A DNA stretch of 64,000 nucleotides from JAEDHM01 sp964368645 (GCA_964368645.1 CAYJBY010000015.1:6747-70746), one strand, 5' to 3'. Positions 51,434 through 60,320 are shown, counted from the first letter of the stretch. The notes: generated from the sequence alone by a model not told the origin. Made by a program: numbers and translations.

Positions 51434-51634
51434 CGTTAAGTGCCGTCCGCAAAGCCCTTATACCCTCGCGCAAAGCTAACCGCCGTTTTACGGTTTTGCT
51501 AAGTCAACCGCCGCCGTTGCCGCAATAATATCCGCCTTTTCCTTATAGCCCGATAGCCGTACCGTCCGATTGGGTTTTAACGGGTTTGCCTTTTCGTTGC
51601 ACCTTAAGGTTCTCCCTCAAAATCCTTATATATA

Positions 51635-51670
51635 GCGCACACGTGTTACGCATACGCGCACGTGCGCACG
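51635..51670. other. Alternating purine-pyrimidine tract
   Basis: GCGCACACGTGT and TACGCATACGCGCACGTGCG plus CAC alternate purine and pyrimidine with a single phase break, and contain the perfect palindrome GCGCACGTGCGC. Such tracts can adopt Z-DNA. No gene around it in 51434-51790. Confidence 0.6.
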
Positions 51671-51789
51671 AGGATACGTTACCAAGCCTACGCCAAAGCC
51701 GTAAAGGACATAGCACGTAAACGCACGCAAAGGATATACCGCGTAAACGCGCCATAGTATCACACGTTCCTTATTTTCTCCGTAGCACT

Positions 51790-52270
51790 TCTCTCTTTCC
51801 GAGGTTGTTCGCAAGACTGTATAGCTGTATTGTATTGTGGATATACCGCGTAAACGCGAGATTCTGCAATCACCCCATAATACCGCTACACGGTTTTGTG
51901 GGGAACCCCGATACTTCGCATAAACGCTCGTTCAGAATGACAGAACCTATGTTTCTAAAAATGGCAGTTCCCACTTTAGGCGATAGGGAGATGTTGTGGT
52001 GAGGGTTGTCATTCTGAGGAACAACCTGTTTGGACGAAGAATCTCGCGTTTACGCGGTATGTCAATCACACGCTCCTTATTACTCTCCGTAGGACTTCTT
52101 TTCTCTCCATAGCACTTCTCTCGCCCCGTAGGACTTTTCTCTTTCCATAGCACTTCTCGCCCTCTCCATAGGACTTCTCGCCCTCCGTAGCACTTCTTTC
52201 CCTCTCCATAGCACTTCTCTCTCCCCGGGGTTCCCCGCAAAAACACGTAGTGTTATTGTGGGGTGGTGTG
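51790..52270. repeat. Composite dispersed repeat, copy 2
   Basis: Inverse hairpin (51873-51903), ACTTCGCATAAACGCTCG, TTCAGAATGACAG, the block ATGGCAGTTCCCACTTTAGG with CGATAGGGAGATGTTGTGG (51961-52000), GTCATTCTGAGGAACAACC, GAAGAATCTCGCGTTTACGC, then seven or so degenerate 20-bp units based on CTCTCCATAGCACTTCT (52083-52222), and a direct hairpin (52233-52263). Same order as copy 1 at 48507-48900. Open frames through it are repeat translations, not genes. Confidence 0.85.
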
Positions 52271-52331
52271 GGGTGGGTTTTTTTACCAAAAGGATTTTCG
52301 GAAATATTTCGTAAGAGGGGGGTTAAATTAA

Positions 52332-52360
52332 TTGACACTTCAAAATGAAATAACTATACT
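52332..52360 (+). promoter_or_regulatory. Promoter of the xpt operon
   Basis: TTGACA (52332-52337), 17 bp, TATACT (52355-52360). The leader is about 45 nt and has no purine riboswitch. Confidence 0.75.
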
Positions 52361-52410
52361 GATAATATGCAGTGCGGCTTCAAAATGGGAGTCGCTAGTA
52401 CGGAGGCGAA

Positions 52411-52992
52411 ATGAAGCTTTTGGAGCAGGAAATCCTTAATAAGGGCAGAGTCCTAAAGGGCGACGTTCTTAAAGTTGATGGCTTTTTGAACCATCAGTTA
52501 GACGTTGGTCTGCTCTCTACTCTAGGCAAAGAGTGCGCGGAGCATTTCAAGAGTCAGGGGATTACCAAAGTTCTCACAGTAGAGGCTTCAGGCATAGCGT
52601 TTTCCTGCTTTATAGCATACTACCTCGGGGTTTCCGTGCTTTTTGCGAAAAAGAACAAGACCTCTAACCTTACAGATACTGTATATTCTACTCAAGTAAT
52701 GTCATATACCCACGGACGGGTTTATGACATTTTTGTTTCCAAAGACTATTTACACTCCGACGACAAGGTGCTGATAGCCGACGATTTTCTTGCTAACGGC
52801 GAGGCGGTCAACGGTTTAAGACGGCTTATCGAGCAGGCAGGCGCGAGCCTAGCAGGCGTTGCCATCGCGGTGGAAAAGGGCTTTCAAAAAGGCGGCGACA
52901 AGCTCCGCGCCGAGGGCATAGACCTTTTAAGTCTTGCCGTTATCGACGAGATGAGCGAAGAGGACGGCATCCGTTTCAGGAGCAATCAATAA
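52411..52992 (+). CDS. xpt: Xanthine phosphoribosyltransferase
   Basis: 193 residues, starting MKLLEQEILNKGRVLKGDVL, the B. subtilis Xpt type. VEASGIAFSCFIAYYLG and VLIADDFLANGEAVNGLRRL (PRPP loop) are typical. It converts xanthine to XMP. The BMP lipoprotein gene begins 58 bp later with no terminator between, so base salvage and nucleoside uptake seem to share a transcript. In relatives xpt is often controlled by a guanine riboswitch; none is here. Confidence 0.95.
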   Translation: MKLLEQEILNKGRVLKGDVLKVDGFLNHQLDVGLLSTLGKECAEHFKSQGITKVLTVEASGIAFSCFIAYYLGVSVLFAKKNKTSNLTDTVYSTQVMSYTHGRVYDIFVSKDYLHSDDKVLIADDFLANGEAVNGLRRLIEQAGASLAGVAIAVEKGFQKGGDKLRAEGIDLLSLAVIDEMSEEDGIRFRSNQ

Positions 52993-53050
52993 GGATTTAG
53001 GATAGTCAAAAGGCTATTAAATTAAAAATCATTTTAGGAGGCATTTCACA

Positions 53051-54490
53051 ATGAAAAAAGCAAAACTGTTACTTTCTGTACTTGCACTTGTGCTCGTAGC
53101 CGTAGTAATTGGTACCTCTCTTGCCGCTTGTGGCGACACCGAGGACAAGATGGTCAAGGAGGGCTTTGAGCCTTGCACTATCGCGAAGAACGTCAACACC
53201 ACCGCGGATCTGACGGTTGATGACGCTGTCAGCGGCAAGACCCTTAAGGTCGGTGCTATAATGGTAGGCAACTCTTCCGAGGGTTACACCGAGGCTCACA
53301 TCGAGGGTATCCTCGCAGCCAAGAGTGCTTTGGAAGCTAAGGGTGCTACCGTCAACGTCACTTGGGAATACGACGTTCCCGAGACCGAGGTTTGCGCTAC
53401 CAAGGCTAAGGCTCTTGCAGCAGCAGGCAACAATGTTGTTATCACCAACAGCTATGGTCATCAGGACCACGCTACCGCCGCAGCTAAGGCTTATCCCAAC
53501 ACCACCTTCGTTGCTATGACCGGTGACTACGCTGGTTTGCTTCAGAACGCTGAAGACACCACGAATTACGTTCCCAACCTCAAAAATGCTTTCACCAACG
53601 TATATCAGTCCCGTTACATCAGCGGTTACGTTGCAGGTCTGAAGCTCAATCAGCTTATTGAAGACGGTCTTCTCACCGATGCTAACAAGACTGCTGACGG
53701 CAAAATCAAAATCGGTTACGTTGGCGCTTATCCTTATGCAGAAGTTGTCAGCGGTATGACTGCTTTCTACCTTGGCATCAAGGCGGCAGGCACCACCAAT
53801 ATCGAAATGACCGTTAAGTACACCAACAGCTGGTTTGACTTTGACGCAGAGAACCAGACCGCAAAGGCTCTTATCGCCGACGGTTGCATCATCATCGGAC
53901 AGCACGCTGACTCCGAGGGCGCTCCTACCGCTTGCCAAGAGGCTTTTGAAAGCGGCACCAGAGTTTACTCTGTAGGTTACAACGTCGATATGCTCAAGGC
54001 CGCTCCTAACGCTGCTTTGACTTCCGCAACCAACACTTGGGCAGTATATTACACCTACCTCTTCAACAACGCTATTCAGGGCAAGACCATTGCCACCAAC
54101 TGGGCAGAAGGCTACAACAAGGGTGCAGTTGCAATCACCGCTATCAATGCTAAGGCTTTCAAGGCTGATCCTTCCACCGAGGTTGCCAGCAAGGTCGCCG
54201 CTCTCCAGAACGGTACCATTCAGGTCTTCGACACCGCTACCTTCACCGTAACCAACAAGGCTGCTAATCCTTATGCTACCTTCACCGCAGACGCCAACGG
54301 CAAGCTCTCCAGCTACACCATTGACTTCTCCTATATGAACTATCCCGCTAATGCGGCTCCCGTTCTTGTTTACGCAGGTGAGACTCTTGAAGTTCTCAAG
54401 ACTGCCGGCAGCATCTCCTACATCGAGGAGTCTGTTGAGCGTTCCGCTCCTTACTTCGCCCTCATCGTTGACGGCATCAAGGTTGCTTAA
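53051..54490 (+). CDS. BMP-family lipoprotein, nucleoside-binding protein of an ABC transporter
   Basis: 479 residues. Lipoprotein signal ending TSLAACG (Cys27). The mature protein has the periplasmic-binding fold of the BMP/PnrA family: VGAIMVGNSSEGYTEAHIEG, VVITNSYGHQDHATAAAKAY, IGYVGAYPYAEVVSGMTAFY and INMTV-like stretches, then VYSVGYNVDMLKAAPNAALT. It is longer than PnrA (about 350), with extra C-terminal residues. Members bind purine nucleosides; the xpt neighbour supports that here. Codons are strongly biased (GCT, AAG, ACC), as in abundant proteins. Ribosome site AGGAGG. Confidence 0.93.
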   Translation: MKKAKLLLSVLALVLVAVVIGTSLAACGDTEDKMVKEGFEPCTIAKNVNTTADLTVDDAVSGKTLKVGAIMVGNSSEGYTEAHIEGILAAKSALEAKGATVNVTWEYDVPETEVCATKAKALAAAGNNVVITNSYGHQDHATAAAKAYPNTTFVAMTGDYAGLLQNAEDTTNYVPNLKNAFTNVYQSRYISGYVAGLKLNQLIEDGLLTDANKTADGKIKIGYVGAYPYAEVVSGMTAFYLGIKAAGTTNIEMTVKYTNSWFDFDAENQTAKALIADGCIIIGQHADSEGAPTACQEAFESGTRVYSVGYNVDMLKAAPNAALTSATNTWAVYYTYLFNNAIQGKTIATNWAEGYNKGAVAITAINAKAFKADPSTEVASKVAALQNGTIQVFDTATFTVTNKAANPYATFTADANGKLSSYTIDFSYMNYPANAAPVLVYAGETLEVLKTAGSISYIEESVERSAPYFALIVDGIKVA

Positions 54491-54531
54491 TTTTTAATTA
54501 ATAACGCTTCGGCGTTCAATCAAAGAAGACA

Positions 54532-54570
54532 CGGATTGCCCTTATTATGAGGGCAGTCCGCCTTTCTTCT
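54532..54570 (+). terminator. Attenuating hairpin after the binding-protein gene
   Basis: Stem CGGATTGCCCT with AGGGCAGTCCG (one G-U pair), loop TATTATG, then CCTTTCTTCTT. It lies between the binding-protein and ATPase genes, where partial termination lowers expression of the transporter core. Confidence 0.7.
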
Positions 54571-54610
54571 TAATTACCCCCGTTTTTTACGGCATTTTAA
54601 GGATAAAATT

Positions 54611-56221
54611 ATGACACAAAGTACCGATTTAGAAGTTAAAGAGATTCAGACGTTGCAAGACGTCGGCTCCGATTCTCCCGTTGCGGCTATCGAATTTCGC
54701 AATATAAGCAAGACCTTCGGCTCTGTTTACGCCAATAAGGGCGTGAATATGGAGATTAAGCACGGCGAAATACTTTCCCTTTTAGGAGAGAACGGCAGCG
54801 GAAAAACCACACTTATGAATATGCTTGCAGGCATATATTTTCCTGATGAAGGCGAGATTTTTATCAACGGCAAGCCCGTTACGATAAGGTCGCCTAAGGA
54901 CGCTTTCGAACACAAGATAGGTATGATACATCAGCATTTCAAGCTGGTTGACATCTTTACCGCCACCGAAAACGTCGTGTTGGGACTGGACCGAAAGTTC
55001 GGCAGATTCAATCTTAAGGAATCCGCTCGTAAAATTTCGGCTATTTGTTCAAAATACGGCTTTGCCGTAGATCCAAAAAAGAAAATTTACGATATGTCCG
55101 TATCCGAAAAGCAAACCCTTGAAATCGTCAAGGTGCTTTACCGCGGCGCGGATATATTGATATTAGACGAGCCTACCGCCGTGCTGACTCCGCAGGAAAC
55201 CGAAAAGCTTTTCGACGTTCTGCGTAATATGCGTGCGGACGGAAAGTCTATTATAATAATCACCCACAAGCTCCACGAGGTTTTGGCTATCTCCGACAGA
55301 GTGGCAGTGCTTCGCAAGGGCGAGTACGTAGGTACAGTGGAGACCAAGGACGCCACCGAGCTGTCCTTAACCGAAATGATGGTAGGTGAAAAGGTGGAGC
55401 TTAATATCGAGCGTCCCGAGCCTATCAATCCGCGCCCCCGTCTGGTGGTTAGCAATTTAAGCTGTCGGAATGCGGACGGCGTTAAGGTTTTGGACAACGT
55501 GAGTTTCTGCGCCAACAGCGGCGAGATACTGGGCATTGCAGGTATCAGCGGCTGCGGACAGAAGGAACTTTTGGAATCAATCGCAGGCTTGCAGAAGACC
55601 TTGGACGGCTCGTCCGTTGTGTATTACGATCCCGACAAGGACAACCGCGAGGAAGAGCTGATTGGTATGTCGCCCCGTAAGATAAGGGATTTAGGCGTAG
55701 CCTTATCCTTCGTTCCCGAGGACAGACTTGGTATGGGCTTAGTCGGCTCTATGGGTATGGTGGAGAATATGATGCTCAAAAGCTACAACAAGGGCTTTTC
55801 TCCCTTTATCAGCAAATCTCAGCCTAAATCCTTGGCGGAAAACGTCAAGAGCGAGCTGGAAGTCGTTACCCCCGGTATCAATACCGCAGTACGCAAGCTT
55901 TCCGGCGGCAACGTCCAGAAGGTCTTGGTCGGCAGAGAAATCGCCAACGCTCCCTCCGTTTTAATGACCGCTTACGCCGTAAGAGGATTGGATATCAATA
56001 CCTCATATACAATTTATCACCTGCTTAACGAGCAAAAGAAGAAGGGCGTCGCCGTAATTTACGTAGGCGAGGACTTGGACGTTTTGCTTGCGCTGTCGGA
56101 CAGAATTTTGGTTTTATGCGGCGGCAAAGTCAACGGTATCGCAGACGGCCGCAGTATTACCAAAGAGGAAGTCGGTCTAATGATGACAAATCTCAAGGAG
56201 GACGCAGACAATGACCGCTAA
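54611..56221 (+). CDS. ABC transporter ATPase with two ABC domains (NupO-like)
   Basis: 536 residues. First domain: Walker A GENGSGKTT (59-67), IHQHFKLVD, signature MSVSEKQTLEI, Walker B ILILDEPTAVLT and ITHKLHEV. Second domain: GIAGISGCGQKELLE in place of Walker A (no GKT/S) with an intact signature LSGGNVQKVLVGREI but a changed Walker B, MTAYAVRGLDI, lacking the catalytic Glu. Thus the second site looks inactive, as is common in the BMP/sugar-type subfamily. It powers uptake of nucleosides together with the two permeases downstream, and overlaps the first of them by 11 bp. Confidence 0.94.
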   Translation: MTQSTDLEVKEIQTLQDVGSDSPVAAIEFRNISKTFGSVYANKGVNMEIKHGEILSLLGENGSGKTTLMNMLAGIYFPDEGEIFINGKPVTIRSPKDAFEHKIGMIHQHFKLVDIFTATENVVLGLDRKFGRFNLKESARKISAICSKYGFAVDPKKKIYDMSVSEKQTLEIVKVLYRGADILILDEPTAVLTPQETEKLFDVLRNMRADGKSIIIITHKLHEVLAISDRVAVLRKGEYVGTVETKDATELSLTEMMVGEKVELNIERPEPINPRPRLVVSNLSCRNADGVKVLDNVSFCANSGEILGIAGISGCGQKELLESIAGLQKTLDGSSVVYYDPDKDNREEELIGMSPRKIRDLGVALSFVPEDRLGMGLVGSMGMVENMMLKSYNKGFSPFISKSQPKSLAENVKSELEVVTPGINTAVRKLSGGNVQKVLVGREIANAPSVLMTAYAVRGLDINTSYTIYHLLNEQKKKGVAVIYVGEDLDVLLALSDRILVLCGGKVNGIADGRSITKEEVGLMMTNLKEDADNDR

Positions 56222-57650
56222 AAAACCTATCGCTTTTACAGACAGAGAGCCTCTTGTCCGTCTCGCAAAAAGAGATAACACAACGCACGTCGGCAGATTG
56301 GTAATCCGTGTGTGCGCAGGCTTATTGGGACTTCTTATCGTTATCGCGTTAATGTCGGGAATAACGAAATTTTCCTTCTCCGAGGTGTGGCATTATCTGG
56401 AGTACGGTGCTTTCGACAACGATTTCTTTGTCAACGACTGGCTGAAAGACACCTTCCTGCTCCTTTGTATTTCCGTAGCCTTGGCTCCTGCTTTCAAAAT
56501 GAAGTTTTGGAATATCGGCGCACAAGGACAAGTTCTTATCGGCAGCCTTATGGCGGCTATGATGATGATAAAATTGGAAAACAAGGCGGATAACGGCACT
56601 ATAATCTTCGTTATGCTTTTAACTGCCGTTGCGGCAGGTGCCGTTTGGGGCTTGCTTCCCGCGCTCTGCAAGGTGAAATGGAACACTAACGAAACCCTTT
56701 TCACCCTGATGATGAACTATATCGCCATTCAGTTGGTTGCCTGTGCTTCCGATATTTGGAAAGGGCAAAACAGTGCGCTCGGCACTCTTAACAAGACTAC
56801 CGAAGCAGGATATTTCCCCGAGCTTTTCAGTAATCCCTACGGGCTTTGCTTCCTTTTGGTGTCAATCGTTACGTTGTTTGTGTTCCTGTATATGCGCTAC
56901 ACTAAACACGGCTATGAGATAGCGGTCGTGGGCGAATCCCTTAATACCGCCCGTTACGCAGGCATCAACACCAAAAAGGTTATTTTACGCACTATGGCTC
57001 TTTCAGGTGCATTGTGCGGCTTGGTCGGCGCGTTATACGCAGGCGGCGTTTCCCATACGCTTTCCACCTCCACAGGCGGCGGCTACGGCTTTACAGCCAT
57101 CATAGTGGCTTGGTCGGCACAGCTTAACCCTATCGCGATGATACCCGTGGCGATGTCGATAGTATTCTTTGAAAAGGGCGCGTCAGGCATCAAGAGCGCG
57201 TATCCCGACCTTAACTCCTACACCTCTTACGTATTGGTGGGCATCTTCCTCTTTATGCTAATCGGGTGTGAATTCTTCATCAATTACCGCTTTGTCTTCA
57301 ACTCCAAGCTGACAGCCTTTGCAAAGCGTATATCAGACAAAACGAAAGCCGCTTTGCCGAAAACCACCGCTTGCGCTCAAAAGGTCAAGACCAAGTGCCA
57401 TACCTTTAGGGCAAAAGTGGAAAGCGTTATCAAAGGCTTTATAGACAAGTGTAACGCCGCTCTAACCGCATTTTTTGACAAAATTCACAAAAAACTTTCC
57501 GCCCTTATGGGCAAGCTGAAGCAAAAATTCAGCAAAAAATCCGCACCGACTGACGCTGTGACTCAAGCTGACGTTGCGGAAAGCTCAACGGCAACCGAAA
57601 ACGATGCCGCTGACGGCGAAAACGGAAAGGAGGACGATATCAATGAGTAA
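56211..57650 (+). CDS. Nucleoside ABC transporter permease (NupP-like) with C-terminal extension
   Basis: 479 residues. The core (about 30-350) has 8-10 membrane helices and matches BPD_transp_2 permeases: KFWNIGAQGQVLIGSLMAAM, VKWNTNETLFTLMMNYIAIQ and NTARYAGINTKKVILRTMAL. After the last helix comes an extra soluble part of about 125 residues, first Lys/Ala-rich amphipathic (LMGKLKQKFSKKSAP) and then acidic (ENDAADGENGKEDDINE). The family usually ends near 350. The extension is presumably cytoplasmic and unexplained. The next permease overlaps it by 8 bp. Confidence 0.92.
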   Translation: MTAKKPIAFTDREPLVRLAKRDNTTHVGRLVIRVCAGLLGLLIVIALMSGITKFSFSEVWHYLEYGAFDNDFFVNDWLKDTFLLLCISVALAPAFKMKFWNIGAQGQVLIGSLMAAMMMIKLENKADNGTIIFVMLLTAVAAGAVWGLLPALCKVKWNTNETLFTLMMNYIAIQLVACASDIWKGQNSALGTLNKTTEAGYFPELFSNPYGLCFLLVSIVTLFVFLYMRYTKHGYEIAVVGESLNTARYAGINTKKVILRTMALSGALCGLVGALYAGGVSHTLSTSTGGGYGFTAIIVAWSAQLNPIAMIPVAMSIVFFEKGASGIKSAYPDLNSYTSYVLVGIFLFMLIGCEFFINYRFVFNSKLTAFAKRISDKTKAALPKTTACAQKVKTKCHTFRAKVESVIKGFIDKCNAALTAFFDKIHKKLSALMGKLKQKFSKKSAPTDAVTQADVAESSTATENDAADGENGKEDDINE

Positions 57651-58638
57651 TTTTATATCTTGGTTTTCAAGCGCGATAATATACGGAACCGTCATTATGT
57701 TCGGCGCACTGGGCGAGACTCTTACCGAAAAATCAGGTCATCTTAACCTCGGCGTTCCCGGTATGATGTTCCTCGGCGGCTTTGCAGCCTTCGCCGCGTC
57801 GTTGCTGTACGAAAAATCTCCTAATCCGATTCCTGCGCTTATGGTGATATTACCCCTTATAGCCGGTTTCGGTGCCGGTGCCTTGGGCGGCTTGCTTTAC
57901 AGCTTTTTTACCGTCACCCTACGCGCTAACCAAAACGTCACAGGTCTGGCATTAACCCAACTGGGCGTTGGTATCGGCAGTTTCGGCGGTATCCTCGTTA
58001 TGATTAACGCAGGCTTTAAGGGCTATGCAAAAGCAGGCAAAACCTCCAAGCTCTTCGTTGACAGCATCAACGCTAAAGCCGATTTAGGTACTTTCGGCGA
58101 CCTCTTCCTGTCCTATGGCTTTATGATTTATCTTGCCATAATCGTCGCTATACTGATATTCCTTTTCTTCAGATATACCAGACAAGGACTTAATCTGAGA
58201 GCGGTTGGCGAAAGCCCTGCAACCGCCGACGCGGCAGGTATTAACGTAACGAAATACAAATATCTCGCTACCACCGTAGGCGGCGGACTGTGCGGCTTAG
58301 GCGGCTTGGTCTATATACTGATTTTCTGTAACGGCGGTTGGACGACCAATAACAGTATCGAATCTCTCGGTTGGCTTGCCGTAGCGTTGGTTATCTTCGC
58401 AACCTGGCGTCCCCTTAATATCATCTGGGGCTCCTACCTGTTCGCTCTGCTGTTCTGGCTCTATACCTACTTCGCAGGTCTGTTTAACGTGGCTCTCGAA
58501 ACCTACGAAACCGACCTTTTGCAAATGTTACCCTATGCGGTTACAATAGTTGTTTTGGTACTGATGAGCCTTCGTAAGAAAAAGGAGAATCAGCCGCCGG
58601 CGAGCTTGGGGTTGTCGTATTTCCGCGAAGAACGCTAG
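57643..58638 (+). CDS. Nucleoside ABC transporter permease (NupQ-like)
   Basis: 331 residues from the ATG at 57643, with GGAAAGGAGG upstream; an open frame extending further back lies inside the previous gene. Core motifs: TEKSGHLNLGVPGMMFLGGF, LRANQNVTGLALTQLGVG and GESPATADAAGINVTKYKYL. About eight membrane helices; it ends ENQPPASLGLSYFREE. Pairs with the NupP-like permease in the transporter. Confidence 0.93.
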   Translation: MSNFISWFSSAIIYGTVIMFGALGETLTEKSGHLNLGVPGMMFLGGFAAFAASLLYEKSPNPIPALMVILPLIAGFGAGALGGLLYSFFTVTLRANQNVTGLALTQLGVGIGSFGGILVMINAGFKGYAKAGKTSKLFVDSINAKADLGTFGDLFLSYGFMIYLAIIVAILIFLFFRYTRQGLNLRAVGESPATADAAGINVTKYKYLATTVGGGLCGLGGLVYILIFCNGGWTTNNSIESLGWLAVALVIFATWRPLNIIWGSYLFALLFWLYTYFAGLFNVALETYETDLLQMLPYAVTIVVLVLMSLRKKKENQPPASLGLSYFREER

Positions 58639-58800
58639 TCGCTTTAGCGAAGGGAAGGGGCGCGTGGTCGTCGTTTCTGTCATCTTTAGCGAAGGGGAAA
58701 GGGCGCGTATGCGTCGTTTCTGTCTTCGGGTTTTTTCGGTCACGTACCCGATGTACGCTCCCTTCAATAAACCCTCGCCGAGCCTAGCCTCCACACCCCT
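58639..58800. repeat. Short direct repeat after the transporter operon
   Basis: TTTAGCGAAGGG followed by AGGGGCGCGT and CGTCGTTTCTGTC occurs twice (about 58645 and 58687). No gene. Confidence 0.65.
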
Positions 58801-58997
58801 TCCCTCCGCTAATCTGGGTTTAACGAAAAGGTTGTGAGAGTAGGACTGGCTCTAACGGAAAAGTTGTGGTAGCTCTAGTCGGTACCAACTTAAAAACGGT
58901 ATGAGTACAAGTGGGTTATCAGCTTAAAGTTGGTCGAAGTTAAACCGATTACGATAAGCCGAGGGAAGTATAGTTTGATAAGTAATATATTATGATA

Positions 58998-59036
58998 AAA
59001 AGGGCTTTCGTTAATGGCGAAAGCCCTTTTTTGTGT
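58998..59036 (+). terminator. Intrinsic terminator of the xpt-transporter operon
   Basis: Stem AAAAGGGCTTTCG with CGAAAGCCCTTTT, 7-nt loop, then more T residues. Confidence 0.85.
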
Positions 59037-59332
59037 TGTTTAACGGATAGTTAGTGTGGAACTTAATTAACGGATAGTTGGTAAGAGTAGGGATTGGTTA
59101 TAACGGAAAAGTTTATGATAGCTCTAGTCTGTACAAACGTAAAAACGGTATGAGTATAGATAGCTTATCACCTTAAAGTCGGTCGAAGTATAATCGGCTA
59201 TAGCTTAAAGTCGGCAAGAGTAAACAGGCTGTAACGGAATAAGCGAGATTGCTTTTTTAGAGAGAAGTCGAATTAAAAACAAGTCTATATTGGTTTTTCA
59301 ATATGGATATTGATTAGCAATATAATATCAAT

Positions 59333-59370
59333 AAAAAGGTCTTTCGCTAGTAGTGAAAGCCCTTTTTTGT
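59333..59370. terminator. Second, degenerate copy of the terminator
   Basis: Stem AAAAAGGTCTTTC with GAAAGCCCTTTTT, one T-C mismatch, 9-nt loop, T run. It can also serve the convergent esterase gene on the minus strand. Confidence 0.7.
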
Positions 59371-59402
59371 GTTGTTGTAATCCTTAATATGAAAGGTTGA
59401 AA

Positions 59403-60320
59403 TCAGATTTTGTCCGCGAAGAAACGTCTTAAGAAATCAACCATTTTTTCGTTAGCTTCCTGTGCCGCCTTAGACGTCCAGGTAAGGGAGAAGGTGTGAT
59501 TGTCGCCGAACGCGGTGGAGCCGTAATGCTCCTCGTAAACGCCCAGCTCGTTGAGCTTTGCGATAAGAGCCTCGCCCTGACCGCCGCAGAAGAAGTCCTG
59601 TTCCGCGTAGATAACGTAGGACTTGGGGTACTTATCGGTAACGTAATCGATAGAGGAAACGCCGTCCTTATACTTATAGGTGTCAAGCTCCTTAGGCGCG
59701 ATACCTGCGAAGTCCTTGCAAACGCCCGCGGTCATATTGAAAAGCACCTTTGCCTGCAACGCCTTTTTAATATCGTAAATACCGCAGTTGAGCACCAGAC
59801 CTGTGAATCTCGCGTCCAGCTTTGCCTCGTACAGCTCCTGCAGCGCTGTGGAGTCCTGCAAAACGCCCAGCATACCTGCGTAGTAGCCGCCTGCGCTGTC
59901 GCCGGAAGCCACGAAATGCGTCATATCGAGATTGTATTTTGCGGCGTTGGCGTTAATCCAGTTAGCCGCGCTGACCAGCTGCTGAAGAGGTACGGGGCAG
60001 ATAACCTTGCCGCCCAAGCCGTAGTTGACGGAGAACACAGCCGCGCCGGTCTCCTTTGCGTAATAGGAAGACAGAGCAGTGCGGTACTTCTTGTCGCCTG
60101 CCGAAAAACCGCCGCCGTGGATTTCCATAATCACGGGCAGGGGCTTACCCTCGGTGTTAGCAGGGAAATAAGCGTCCAACTTAACGTCGGGATACTTCTC
60201 GTCGAAGACAATATCCGCTTCCTTCTTAACGTCCGCGAATTGCGCCAGCAACTTTTTCGGGTTCTGTGCGCCGGCGAAAATCTTGTCAATCACTAAAAAC
60301 GCAAATTTTGCAAAAGTCAT
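59403..60320 (-). CDS. Alpha/beta hydrolase, acetyl-esterase type
   Basis: 305 residues. MEIHGGGFSAGDKKY gives the oxyanion motif; GDSAGGYYAGML the nucleophile Ser; EQDFFCGGQGEAL and FGDNHTFSLTW the probable Asp and His. No signal peptide. Related in plan to the protein at 38544-39434 (HGGG, GDSAGG, same length) but not a recent copy. Substrate unknown. Ribosome site AGGTGG. Confidence 0.87.
   Translation of the reverse strand: MTFAKFAFLVIDKIFAGAQNPKKLLAQFADVKKEADIVFDEKYPDVKLDAYFPANTEGKPLPVIMEIHGGGFSAGDKKYRTALSSYYAKETGAAVFSVNYGLGGKVICPVPLQQLVSAANWINANAAKYNLDMTHFVASGDSAGGYYAGMLGVLQDSTALQELYEAKLDARFTGLVLNCGIYDIKKALQAKVLFNMTAGVCKDFAGIAPKELDTYKYKDGVSSIDYVTDKYPKSYVIYAEQDFFCGGQGEALIAKLNELGVYEEHYGSTAFGDNHTFSLTWTSKAAQEANEKMVDFLRRFFADKI

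Larger units (their letters stand above)
58826..59380. repeat. Duplicated block carrying two terminators
   Basis: A block of about 215-300 bp occurs twice. Shared elements in order: GTTGTGAGAGTAGGACTGG / GTTGGTAAGAGTAGGGATTG, TAACGGAAAAGTT, GTAGCTCTAGTC, AAAAACGGTATGAGTA, TTAAAGTTGGTCGAAGT, then an intrinsic terminator and TTTTTTGTGTTGTT. The first terminator (58998-59030) has a perfect stem; in the second (59333-59368) one base has changed. Confidence 0.85.

Noticed and set aside
52066..52338. Open frames with Lys/Glu/Tyr/Gly-rich repeated peptides
   Set aside because: All are translations of the 20-bp tandem array in different frames; no ribosome site and no frame preference.
52361..52410. 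Guanine riboswitch before xpt
   Set aside because: The leader is only about 45 nt and lacks the conserved purine-aptamer loops.
53069..53938. 289-codon open frame opposite the BMP lipoprotein gene
   Set aside because: Arises from the strong codon bias of the real gene on the plus strand; no promoter or ribosome site.
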